From positions 1 through 60,006 of the forward strand of contig NZ_WJWY01000012.1 of the NCBI RefSeq assembly GCF_010367435.1: a DNA stretch of 60,006 nt, in the 5' to 3' direction. Each line of letters opens with the position of its first letter. Within the stretch, counting starts at the first letter, position 1. The notes below the pieces were generated by a model. The model had not been told where the DNA came from. It saw only the letters and a program-made list of their open reading frames with translations, and ran no database searches. This document shows, one piece after another, positions 17,801 to 24,827 of this stretch. This DNA comes from Fusobacterium sp. IOR10. GTDB taxonomy: Bacteria; Fusobacteriota; Fusobacteriia; Fusobacteriales; Fusobacteriaceae. Position numbers and translations under genes: made by a program.

Positions 17801-18137
17801 CGAAAAAGATTATATAGGGGCGTTTTTAATTAGTGTAAAGAGTAATATTTTCCAAGAAAAAATATACGAAAAAATAATAGAAAATTTAATATTAATGGAG
17901 GCAGCAGAAAGTTCTTCTAAATATCTTCAAGATTATATAAGTGAAAGAATGTGGGAAATTAATATAAGACCTGCTATAGGTTATAATTCTATACCAGATC
18001 ATTCATTAAAAAGAGTAGTCTTTGATATTTTAGATAGTGAGAAAACAGATGCTATTTTAACTGAGAATTTTTCAATGTATCCTTTAACTAGTGTTTGCGG
18101 TTTTTATTTTTCTTCAAATGATAGCTTTTATTTTTAA
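14805..18137 (+). CDS. metH: Cobalamin-dependent methionine synthase
   Basis: The 1110-residue protein has all four MetH modules. The homocysteine domain (about 1-320) has zinc ligands Cys237 and Cys300-Cys301 in GGCCGT. The pterin-binding domain (about 340-600) begins with FSPVGERNNVAGS. The cap and B12 domain (about 635-840) has GDVHDIGKNIV, with His734 as the likely lower cobalt ligand. The reactivation domain (about 870-1110) keeps RPAIGYNSIPDH and SVCGFYFS for AdoMet binding but is more divergent and shorter than in the 1227-residue E. coli enzyme. It transfers methyl from methyl-THF to homocysteine. It follows metF in one SAM-controlled transcript. Confidence 0.95.
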   Translation: MFDKLKNKILVLDGATGTEIQNYNLTEEDFKGEAFKNHKTFLKGCNEILNITNPSIIKDIHFKYMEAGADIIETNSFNANRISLGEYNLQEKAYEIAKKSAALAKEATTKFFEKYKKKIFIAGSIGPTSKSLSIPVGNIPYERSLTFDYLKEIYYEQILGLVNGGIDIVLIETIFDGLNAKAALLAAEEVFAYKNINLPIMISMTVNKQGKLLSGQSMESLAVALDRKSIISFGLNCSFGAKDLIPLIKKLGKFVDKPISLYPNAGLPNEEGKYNETPQITVSYLRELIDGKHLNIVGGCCGTSFEHIKEIVSATKNKEPRKFNLEKKHNYILSGNEIYDFKGKFSPVGERNNVAGSKLFKRLIEEENYIKALEIARNQIKNGANILDINLDDGLLDSSLEMEKYLKVLQNDPLVSKYPLMIDSSEFKTIEIALKSTAGKSIINSISLKEGEEKFIEKALIIKKYGASVVAMAFDEKGQGVNFERKIEIIEREYKILKRLGFEDSEIIFDPNILTIGTGSESDRFNGVHYLNTIKWIRDNLGPVGIVGGLSNLSFAFRGNNSLRASIHKLFIDRAKKIGMNFAIMNPGEKAPALSEEEIRIIESLILGEENSLDDVLTLSLKKNEVKKSKVVLEDCESKIKQALIYGGSTTFQEDIAEALKKYSPLTIIQEILMSGMEEVGKMFEVGELYLPQLIRSATVMNNAIDILTPLLARNEKVTSKGKVVMATVAGDVHDIGKNIVGTVLKCNGFEIFDLGVMVSKDEIYKKAVEINADVVTLSGLISPSLKEMEKVLKLFNENNMNIPILVAGATTSKLHTALKLEPLYEKKVVHVTDALDTLSLVSKICGNTLEKEKYLFEKNEELKKLSEAYYENKKMKKPVCEVREKYENKLKVPKNLGKFYLEIPIEKLEKHINWNFVLENLKVRKTKVERETLEEIRKIFNVMKEKKVVAKATFGIFNCEKNLENDQVKILAQGQETKINFVKSSYKNTKVSLSDFLNEKDYIGAFLISVKSNIFQEKIYEKIIENLILMEAAESSSKYLQDYISERMWEINIRPAIGYNSIPDHSLKRVVFDILDSEKTDAILTENFSMYPLTSVCGFYFSSNDSFYF

Positions 18138-18160
18138 ACCTAAAGCTATCATTTGATTAT
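18114..18160. terminator. Long hairpin terminator overlapping the end of metH
   Basis: A 15-bp perfect inverted repeat, TCAAATGATAGCTTT (18114-18128) and its complement (18142-18156), has the metH stop codon in its loop. The following sequence is T-rich but interrupted. It lies between convergent genes and may serve both. Confidence 0.65.
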
Positions 18161-18168
18161 ATTTTATT

Positions 18169-19035
18169 TTATTTAATCTCAACTTGTTCAGCTACAAATG
18201 TTGAGATTAAAATTAAAATACCTCCAGCTATTTGGAAAATATTCATAGGCTCTTTTAAGTAAAAAACAGATATTAAAACTGCAAAAATAGGTGTGATATA
18301 ACTTAAAATTGCAATACTTTGTCCCTTTATATTTTTAATAGCAGAAAAATATATAAAAAAAGCAAATCCTGTATGAACAACTCCTATAATTATTAAATTT
18401 ATTGATGATATTATATTTAAATCTTTAAAATTAAAGTCTTCAAATATTGATATGTATCCTAATAATAAAATAATAGCAGAAAAAAATTGTCCTAAGGTTT
18501 GCTCTAAGGAAGAAATATCCTTTAGAGATTTATTTATAATAATAACACTGGAGTAACAAATAGCAGTTAATATACCAAAAAATATCCCTAAAGTATGATT
18601 ATATGAAATATTGTCATTTGGATTATTACTATTATAGAAGATTAGTAGCATTCCAATTATAGAAACAAAAACACAAATAATTTTTTTTATGTCAGGTTTT
18701 TCTTTTAAGAAAATTATAGAAAAAATAATCATAAATATAGGAGCACAATAGCAAGAAATAGTTGCTATTGAAAGGGTTGTATATTTGTATGATTGAAACA
18801 AAAATATCCAATTTAATCCTAATAGAAAACCAGAAGAAATAATTTTTTCTTTATTATCTAAGATTTGCTTTATAATTATTTTTTTGTTGCCAATTATAGT
18901 TAGAAAAATTAAAAAAAGAAATCCCACAGTTCCTCTAATAAAAGCTATTTTTCCAGAAGTTAAATCTATTTTTTTTACAAAAACTCCAAGGGTTGAAAAC
19001 AACACAAGAGCAAAAATAAGTTTTAGTTTATTCAT
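18169..19035 (-). CDS. EamA/DMT-superfamily transporter
   Basis: The 288-residue protein is predicted to have ten membrane helices in two EamA repeats. The N-terminal repeat has IAFIRGTVGFLFL and LNWIFLFQSYKYTTLSIATI, and the second ends with YITPIFAVLISVFYLKE. These carriers usually export amino acids or small metabolites; the substrate cannot be predicted. It is a close paralogue of the gene at 42213-43079, of the same length. Confidence 0.85.
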   Translation of the reverse strand: MNKLKLIFALVLFSTLGVFVKKIDLTSGKIAFIRGTVGFLFLIFLTIIGNKKIIIKQILDNKEKIISSGFLLGLNWIFLFQSYKYTTLSIATISCYCAPIFMIIFSIIFLKEKPDIKKIICVFVSIIGMLLIFYNSNNPNDNISYNHTLGIFFGILTAICYSSVIIINKSLKDISSLEQTLGQFFSAIILLLGYISIFEDFNFKDLNIISSINLIIIGVVHTGFAFFIYFSAIKNIKGQSIAILSYITPIFAVLISVFYLKEPMNIFQIAGGILILISTFVAEQVEIK

Positions 19036-19146
19036 AATATCTCCTTGTATAATAAAATAGAACTATTTAATGAACTATTTATGTTACTTGATTTTTGAAT
19101 ATTTATAGGATACCATATAAAATGATTAAATTCACTATTAATTTAT

Positions 19147-19177
19147 AAAAAAATCTCGATATAATTCGAGATTTTTT
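19147..19177. terminator. Terminator after the nitrilase-lipoprotein gene
   Basis: AATCTCGA (19152-19159) and TCGAGATT (19166-19173) form the stem around TATAAT. A run of A on the left and T on the right make it work in either direction. Confidence 0.88.
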
Positions 19178-19179
19178 AA

Positions 19180-21003
19180 CTATTTTTCAATTAATTTCAT
19201 ATAATAAGGTGTTCTCCTTGAAGAAATTAATTTTTCTTGGTTAAACCACCATTTATTTTGTAAGGTTTTAAAACTAAAAATCAAAGCTTCTTCTTTTTCA
19301 TTAGAAGCAACAATAGGCTGGTCAAGTCCATACAAAGGATCTAAAGTATAAAGGCTACTTCTTCCTTGATAATTCTTATCTGTTCCTACAAAGTTAGCTA
19401 CGATAGTATAAGCTTGAGAACTTATGGCAGTTGAATCCCATAAAGTCATAGATCCTTTAGGATATTTATTAACAGAAATATTTTCGTTTATTTCCATATC
19501 ACTACCATACTGCCCATACCAGGCTGAAGGAATAGCAATTATATCAGCTCTATTAATAGCTAAAACTCCAGATGCTTCTGGGAACATTACATCTTCTCCA
19601 ATTAAAATTCCAATTTTCCCTAATTTCTCTGAATTAAAAACTGATAAGTTATTTCCTGGTGTAGCCCATTTTTCATCAAATATATTTAAATGAGTTTTTT
19701 GATAAACACCAATAGTTTCACCATTTTCATTAATTAAAACAGCACTATTATATAGTTTTTCATCTTTATTTTCAATCATTCCAAAGACGATAGATATATT
19801 GTTATCCTTAGCCAATTTAGAAAAATATAAGTAAGAATTGCCATCTATTTTTTCTGAAAGTTTTTTAATTTCTCCTAAAGTTAAATTATCAGTTGGACCG
19901 ATTAAAGAAAGTTCTGGCAAAATAACAAGATTTAAATCATTATTTTTATTTTTTGCATTCTTTATTAATGTAAAAATTTTATTTTTATTAGTTTCTTTAT
20001 TTCCTACTGTAGGTTCATACTGGAAAGAAGAAGCAATAATTTTTTTTGAGTCATTGTTTTTTGTATAATCCCATGGTGAAATATATAACATCAAATCTTT
20101 ATATAATTCAGGACGTCTTTTTTCTAAAGCAATTCTATTTTCATTATTATATTTTTTAGGATCAATAGTTGCATAAATTATAGTAGGTTCATTTACATCT
20201 TCTTCTTTTGTCATTAATGCAGGTGCTTCATTTAATTTTTTACCTTTAGGTGTCAAAATTGCGCTACCACCTATCATATGAAATCCATTTTCTGTATTTG
20301 ATCTATTAGCACTTATTACATAAACTCCATTTTGTTGAGCTCTTGCAGGTAATGCAGAAATTGCTTGAGCTGATGAATTGGTAGGGAAGGCAAGTATGTT
20401 AGCTCCTTGAATTCCAGCAAGACGAGCACTTTCAAAATATGCTGAATCCATACAAATATTTATAGCAATTTTTCCTAAATTAGTGTTATAAACAGGAACT
20501 CCTAAATCTCCCCAAGCAGCCCAATGTTCTTCACTTTCCCATTGATGAGTTTTTCTATATTTTCCAATATATCCATCTGGTCCAACTAATGCAGCAGAGT
20601 TATAATATAAATCTGTTGTTCTATCTACTTCTGGCATTCCAAAAATAATATAGGTCTGGTATTTTTTAGTTAGTTCTGAAAATTTATCTGTAGTTTTTCC
20701 AGGAAGAGAATCTACAAATGGCTTGATAGAATTTCTATTTTTATAGTAGTAACCTGTTGTAGACATTTCAGGAGCAACTACCAGTTTAGCTCCATTTTTA
20801 AAAGCAGTTTCAGCTACTTTTAATAAGTCATTTACATTTTGATCAAGTTTATTTAACTGAGGATTAAATTGAATGCTTGCTACTTTAAATGGTAAGATAT
20901 TTTTATCAGCTTCTTTTTTAAAACATGCAGAAAAAAGAGATAAAAGAGTACATAATATAAGTAAATAAAAAATTCTATTTTTTTTTATTTTAGAATAGGT
21001 CAT
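19180..21003 (-). CDS. Lipoprotein with two tandem carbon-nitrogen hydrolase domains
   Basis: The 607-residue protein has a lipoprotein signal peptide ending LFSAC, with Cys27 as the lipid-attachment residue, so it should be anchored outside the cytoplasm. Domain 1 (about 38-310) is a nitrilase-superfamily amidase with the full triad: Glu79 (APEMS), Lys151 (YRKTH) and Cys184 (NICMDS). Domain 2 (about 320-600) keeps the Glu (LPELS) and Lys (YQKTH) but has glycine 469 where the nucleophile cysteine belongs (LIGEDV), so it is probably inactive. Nitrilase-family enzymes hydrolyse amides, nitriles or N-carbamoyl compounds. Neighbours are an ESS carrier and two other putative hydrolases. Substrate unknown. 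Confidence 0.85.
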   Translation of the reverse strand: MTYSKIKKNRIFYLLILCTLLSLFSACFKKEADKNILPFKVASIQFNPQLNKLDQNVNDLLKVAETAFKNGAKLVVAPEMSTTGYYYKNRNSIKPFVDSLPGKTTDKFSELTKKYQTYIIFGMPEVDRTTDLYYNSAALVGPDGYIGKYRKTHQWESEEHWAAWGDLGVPVYNTNLGKIAINICMDSAYFESARLAGIQGANILAFPTNSSAQAISALPARAQQNGVYVISANRSNTENGFHMIGGSAILTPKGKKLNEAPALMTKEEDVNEPTIIYATIDPKKYNNENRIALEKRRPELYKDLMLYISPWDYTKNNDSKKIIASSFQYEPTVGNKETNKNKIFTLIKNAKNKNNDLNLVILPELSLIGPTDNLTLGEIKKLSEKIDGNSYLYFSKLAKDNNISIVFGMIENKDEKLYNSAVLINENGETIGVYQKTHLNIFDEKWATPGNNLSVFNSEKLGKIGILIGEDVMFPEASGVLAINRADIIAIPSAWYGQYGSDMEINENISVNKYPKGSMTLWDSTAISSQAYTIVANFVGTDKNYQGRSSLYTLDPLYGLDQPIVASNEKEEALIFSFKTLQNKWWFNQEKLISSRRTPYYMKLIEK

Positions 21004-21034
21004 GTAAATTCTCCTTTTATATTTTTTAATTAAT

Positions 21035-21065
21035 AATAAAGATGGATTTATAATCCATCTTTATT
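21035..21065. terminator. Hairpin downstream of the ESS carrier gene
   Basis: A perfect 14-bp stem, AATAAAGATGGATT (21035-21048) and its complement (21052-21065), surrounds a 3-nt loop. On the minus strand the T tract after it is poor, so it may act as a weak terminator or as an mRNA-stabilising structure between the carrier gene and the nitrilase gene. Confidence 0.6.
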
Positions 21066-21086
21066 AAGGGTATATTATTTTATTAA

Positions 21087-22478
21087 TTAATCAAGAATAG
21101 TAGCTATTATTTCTGCTTCTCCTTCTCTTAATTCATCCATTGGCATTTTATAAGAACCATATTTAAACTTACAAAATAAAAGCATAGCTATACCAATAGC
21201 AACGAGAATAGCTCCAATTGGAATTACTCCCATGGATACTGCAAAAACAGGAACTAAAGTAACTATAAATAGTTCTACAACAGATTGAAGAGTATAGGCA
21301 GTTCCAAAATCACTTAATGTTCCACTTTTCATTTCAGGGTCAACAATTCTAAGAAGAGTTACGCCAACTGCAACAACTCCAGTTATATATCCAAAAATAA
21401 AGATGGATCTTTCAAACCAGAAATTTCTAAATAATCTTCTACCTACAAAGAATACTAAAACACATGGCCAAGCTATACCAACAGTAACAAGAACTAATAT
21501 AGGTCCTATAAATTCAAGTACAACTGATAATTTTATAGTTGCAATTCCAAAAGCGACTAAATAGTCAGTAACTCCACTTCCTGTTCTATCAATTATTCTT
21601 TTATCAACATATGTTCCATATCCTGTTCTATTTAAAATAGATTGAATAATAACTCCAACAATCATAGTAACACACATTAAGGGAACTTCTACTCTAGGAA
21701 AATATGGCTTATATGCATAGTAAATAGCATATCCAATACCTGTAGTCATAAGAATAAGTCCAATATGCCAAGCTAATGGATCCATAGCCATAGGATGAAT
21801 AGTTTCATCTCCCATTGTTTGTCTTTTTTCTAGCGGGATCATTCCAGTTTTACATTCTTCAGGTAATGAACCTATACTTTTAACTAACCTTGTAGCTCCT
21901 TTTCTAGTAGCATAGTTAATACAAATTATTCCTCCAAAAATTCCACTTAGAAGCCCTAAAGTTGCAAAGGTTTGACCTATTATAACCCCATCAGTTCTAT
22001 CTAATAATGTATTAATAGTTCCACCAATAGCTGCAGCATAACCATGTCCACCCATGAATCCTGCAGGAAGTAAAACAGCTATTTCAGAAAATACATTTGG
22101 GAACAATAGTATTACTAATCCACCACCTACTAAACAGGCTAATCCGAAACATAATATTTCACTAGACATATTTATTAAAAATGTATCTCCTACTTTGTTA
22201 ACTGTTTCTTTAAAATTAAATTTTTCTTGTTTACCTAAAAAAATACCAGCAAATAAAACACAAACTAATAAATAAGGATAAGATCCTGTTTTACCACTAA
22301 ATGGTAAAATATTTAAAAATTGTGGGCCTCCAAATAATCCTAGAAAACCTGCTACAAGTGAAGAAGGAATATAATAATTTTGTAAAAATTTTATTTTACT
22401 TCTCATAATTTGTGCAACAAATAAAAGGCCTGACATAATACTGAAATCTAATAACATTGAATACGGTGTAAAATTCAT
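21087..22478 (-). CDS. Glutamate:Na+ symporter (ESS/GltS) family carrier
   Basis: The 463-residue polytopic membrane protein (about 11-12 helices) shows the paired reentrant-loop features of the ESS family: GFMGGHGYAAAIGG in the first half, near GltS GGHGT motifs, and GPILVLVTVGIAWPC in the second. GltS proteins take up glutamate with sodium. This one is longer than classical GltS (about 400) and has a hydrophilic insert around 200-230, so another carboxylate is possible. It sits between the nitrilase lipoprotein and an alpha/beta hydrolase, all on the same strand, which suggests a shared catabolic function. Confidence 0.75.
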   Translation of the reverse strand: MNFTPYSMLLDFSIMSGLLFVAQIMRSKIKFLQNYYIPSSLVAGFLGLFGGPQFLNILPFSGKTGSYPYLLVCVLFAGIFLGKQEKFNFKETVNKVGDTFLINMSSEILCFGLACLVGGGLVILLFPNVFSEIAVLLPAGFMGGHGYAAAIGGTINTLLDRTDGVIIGQTFATLGLLSGIFGGIICINYATRKGATRLVKSIGSLPEECKTGMIPLEKRQTMGDETIHPMAMDPLAWHIGLILMTTGIGYAIYYAYKPYFPRVEVPLMCVTMIVGVIIQSILNRTGYGTYVDKRIIDRTGSGVTDYLVAFGIATIKLSVVLEFIGPILVLVTVGIAWPCVLVFFVGRRLFRNFWFERSIFIFGYITGVVAVGVTLLRIVDPEMKSGTLSDFGTAYTLQSVVELFIVTLVPVFAVSMGVIPIGAILVAIGIAMLLFCKFKYGSYKMPMDELREGEAEIIATILD

Positions 22479-22561
22479 TTTAACCCCCTTGTTTTGTGTA
22501 GTATAAACATAAAAAAATATTAGATCTTAATGTTATAGATAAAATAATATTAATATCCAAT

Positions 22562-22598
22562 ATCTTGATAAAGCTAAAATTTCTAGCTTTATCAAGAT
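22562..22598. terminator. Hairpin after the alpha/beta hydrolase gene
   Basis: ATCTTGATAAAGCTA (22562-22576) and its perfect complement (22584-22598) form a 15-bp stem. The T-rich side (TTGTTTT) is on the plus strand and the minus-strand tract is weak. Confidence 0.6.
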
Positions 22599-22606
22599 TG
22601 TTTTAT

Positions 22607-23533
22607 CTATTTAATAAATTTAGCAAAGAAATTATCTAATGCATCCATTAGGTTTAAAAATTTAGGATCTTCATCAAACATCCATTCATTATGTTTTCCT
22701 TCAACAAAATACAATTCTTTAGGTTCATTGGCAATTCTATATGCTTCATCAGCTTCTATTCTGTCGTGAAGTTCATTATATTTTCCATGTCCTACAAATA
22801 CACCACATTTAAGTCTTTTTAAAGCATCTTCCACATTAAATCTAAAGAAAGAATCTGCTATTGCTGTGGACATTGCAGTAGGAAAAGCTTCTCCAGCATC
22901 ACCGTTAGCAATTTTATCTACTCCACCATTTATTTTTTTAAGAGTGTTATCCACATAGAAGTCTCCAGATTCAGTGATGTTAGGGTAAGCAACATAAGGA
23001 TGTCTCATAACTAAGTCCCCAGTAGTAGCTCTAGTCATTTTATCCTCTTCTAACATCTCAAGGGCTCTATGATATTTGTCATTCCCCATACCCATTCTCA
23101 TCCAACGATCACCGTCTACAAAGGAATTAAGTGTGGCAATTACTTTAACTGTTGGTTCACGTCTAGCACATTCTATACAAACTGCACCTCCAACTCCCCA
23201 ACCAATTAATCCTATTTTATCTTTATCAATCTCAGGTTGAGCTTTAGCAAAATTAATAGCAGCACAAATATCTTCAACTTCCCTTTCTAGTGTAGTGTAT
23301 TTAGCTATTCCTTCAGTTGGTTTAAATCCTCTATAATCAAATCCTATACAAATATAACCTTTTTTTACTAAGTTTCTTGAGAATAATTCAGGGTAAACTA
23401 CTTTGATTCCTGTCCATCCTGAGTTAGCGATAATTACTGGTCTTTTTTCCCCTTCTTTATAGTCATCTGGGTAATAAATAGATCCTAAAACTTTGTCACC
23501 TTCACTGTAAAAAATTACATCTTTTTGTTTCAT
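22607..23533 (-). CDS. Alpha/beta hydrolase-fold protein lacking the nucleophile serine
   Basis: The 308-residue protein reads as an alpha/beta hydrolase of the dienelactone-hydrolase/acetyl-esterase type: VIIANSGWTG near the oxyanion strand, ICIGFDYRGF, the elbow IGLIGWGVGGAV, and a late His in VEGKHNEW. At the nucleophile elbow the usual G-x-S-x-G is GWGVG, with glycine 113 where serine is expected. The protein may therefore be a non-hydrolytic member or use another residue. It is divergent from the DUF6282 gene, and both have a copy of the same 19-bp repeat in their leaders. TTGACA-17-TTTAAT lies upstream. Substrate unknown. Confidence 0.75.
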   Translation of the reverse strand: MKQKDVIFYSEGDKVLGSIYYPDDYKEGEKRPVIIANSGWTGIKVVYPELFSRNLVKKGYICIGFDYRGFKPTEGIAKYTTLEREVEDICAAINFAKAQPEIDKDKIGLIGWGVGGAVCIECARREPTVKVIATLNSFVDGDRWMRMGMGNDKYHRALEMLEEDKMTRATTGDLVMRHPYVAYPNITESGDFYVDNTLKKINGGVDKIANGDAGEAFPTAMSTAIADSFFRFNVEDALKRLKCGVFVGHGKYNELHDRIEADEAYRIANEPKELYFVEGKHNEWMFDEDPKFLNLMDALDNFFAKFIK

Positions 23534-23568
23534 TTACATCACTCCTTGTTTGAATTATCTTCATTTTC

Positions 23569-23587
23569 ATATTTAGTTTCTTTTGAT
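23569..23587 (+). repeat. 19-bp direct repeat, copy 1 (candidate operator)
   Basis: ATATTTAGTTTCTTTTGAT lies at the expected transcription start of the alpha/beta hydrolase gene, just past its -10 box. A second copy with 18 of 19 identical bases is at 23796-23814. Confidence 0.55.
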
Positions 23588-23593
23588 ACATCT

Positions 23594-23622
23594 ATTAAAT
23601 CACAGTTAAAAGAATTTGTCAA
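23594..23622 (-). promoter_or_regulatory. Promoter of the alpha/beta hydrolase gene
   Basis: On the minus strand TTGACA (23617-23622) and TTTAAT (23594-23599) are separated by 17 bases. The rest of this 308-base intergenic stretch holds an 18-bp AT palindrome (23639-23656) and a weaker plus-strand promoter candidate, TTTATT-17-TATGAT (23726-23754), for the DUF6282 gene. Confidence 0.75.
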
Positions 23623-23795
23623 ACCTTTTTATTTTAAAAAAGTTTTTAAAAACTTTTTAATGGTTCTTTCTTTTCTTTTTTCGGGAAGTTATCTTGCGAA
23701 AATAGTTTAAATAAATTTTAAAATATTTATTTATATTGTAGATTATGTTATGATAATTTTAGGTAAAGATTTTTTCTTTGCAAAAATTCCTTTTT

Positions 23796-23814
23796 ATATT
23801 TGGTTTCTTTTGAT
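23796..23814 (+). repeat. 19-bp direct repeat, copy 2 (candidate operator)
   Basis: ATATTTGGTTTCTTTTGAT lies about 28 bases before the DUF6282 start codon, in the same orientation as copy 1 and differing at one base. Two well-spaced copies flanking a divergent promoter region suit a regulator that bridges them. Confidence 0.55.
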
Positions 23815-23841
23815 GATAAAAATATAAAAAGGAGCTTAATT

Positions 23842-24711
23842 ATGAAAGAAAAAAATAAGTGTATTGTAGAAAGACTGCTAGAAGGAGCTTATGATCTTCA
23901 TACTCATACTGAACCTTCAGCTTTCAATCGAGCTTTAGATGATTTTGATTTAGTTACAGAAGCAAACGAATTTAAAATGGAAGGGGTTTTAATAAAAAGT
24001 CATTATGAGCCTACTCAATCAAGAGCAGCTTTAGTAAATTTAAAGAGTAATTTAAAAACTAGAGTCTATGGAGGAATAGTATTAAATTGGCCAAACGGTG
24101 GTCTCAACCCATTTGCTGTTGAAAATGCTTTGAAAACTGGAGCTATAATTGTATGGATGCCAACAAGAGATTCTGAAAATTGTTTAAAATATGGAGATAT
24201 GCCTGGAGATTTTTTTAAAAGATCTGGAATTTCAATATTAGAAAAAAAAGGAAAGTTGAAAAAAGAAATTTATGAGATATTTAAAATAATGAAAAAATAT
24301 AACAGCTATTTAGCGACAGGACATTTAAGCATTGAAGAGTCTATATTATTATGTGAAGAGGGTAGAAGGTTAGGTGTTAATATGATTCTTACTCATCCTG
24401 AATGGCAAAGAACAATGATTGATGGAAAGACTCAAAAATATTTAGCCACTTTAGGAGTTTTAATAGAAAAAAATTGGCTCAACATTGCAGAACATTCAGT
24501 TACAGCAAAAGAAATGGCAAGTAATATTAGAAATGCAGGAATTGAGAATGTTTATCTTTCAACAGATAGGGGACAAAAAGGTTTTGAAACTCCAGTTTAT
24601 GGAATGATGAAATTCATGGAAGTTTTACTTGAAGAAGGATTTACAGAAGAAGAAATTAGAATAATGTCTCACGAAGTGCCCAAATTAATTGTAAATAGAT
24701 TGTCAAAATAA
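23842..24711 (+). CDS. DUF6282 family, putative metal-dependent hydrolase
   Basis: The 289-residue protein resembles the DUF6282 group of amidohydrolase-like TIM barrels. Likely metal-site residues are the early YDLHTHTEPS, KSHYEP, a mid-chain ATGHLS, LTHPEWQ and a late Asp in LSTDRGQ. Such proteins are thought to be cytoplasmic hydrolases, but no reaction is established to my knowledge. The ATG at 23842 is chosen because AAAAAGGAG precedes it; the longer frame upstream has no ribosome site. It is divergent from the alpha/beta hydrolase and convergent with an RpiR-type regulator, so a common pathway is likely. Confidence 0.7.
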   Translation: MKEKNKCIVERLLEGAYDLHTHTEPSAFNRALDDFDLVTEANEFKMEGVLIKSHYEPTQSRAALVNLKSNLKTRVYGGIVLNWPNGGLNPFAVENALKTGAIIVWMPTRDSENCLKYGDMPGDFFKRSGISILEKKGKLKKEIYEIFKIMKKYNSYLATGHLSIEESILLCEEGRRLGVNMILTHPEWQRTMIDGKTQKYLATLGVLIEKNWLNIAEHSVTAKEMASNIRNAGIENVYLSTDRGQKGFETPVYGMMKFMEVLLEEGFTEEEIRIMSHEVPKLIVNRLSK

Positions 24712-24770
24712 AAAAAGCTATGTAATATAGTAAATTTTAATTTATTGTCATTAAATTAAATATATTAAAA

Positions 24771-24816
24771 AAGTGCCCCTTTTATCTTAGATAATTAAGA
24801 TAAGAGAGGCATTTTA
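24771..24816. terminator. Bidirectional terminator between DUF6282 and rpiR-like genes
   Basis: GTGCCCCTTTTATCTTA pairs with TAAGATAAGAGAGGCAT in a 17-bp stem with one or two non-standard pairs, flanked by AAAAAA and TTTT. Confidence 0.85.
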
Positions 24817-24827
24817 TTAAATAATTT

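Noticed and set aside
23639-23656. Perfect palindrome AAAGTTTTTAAAAACTTT as a terminator
   Set aside because: It is pure A/T apart from the outer G-C pair, has no T tract and sits upstream of promoters. It is kept only as a note in the regulatory region.
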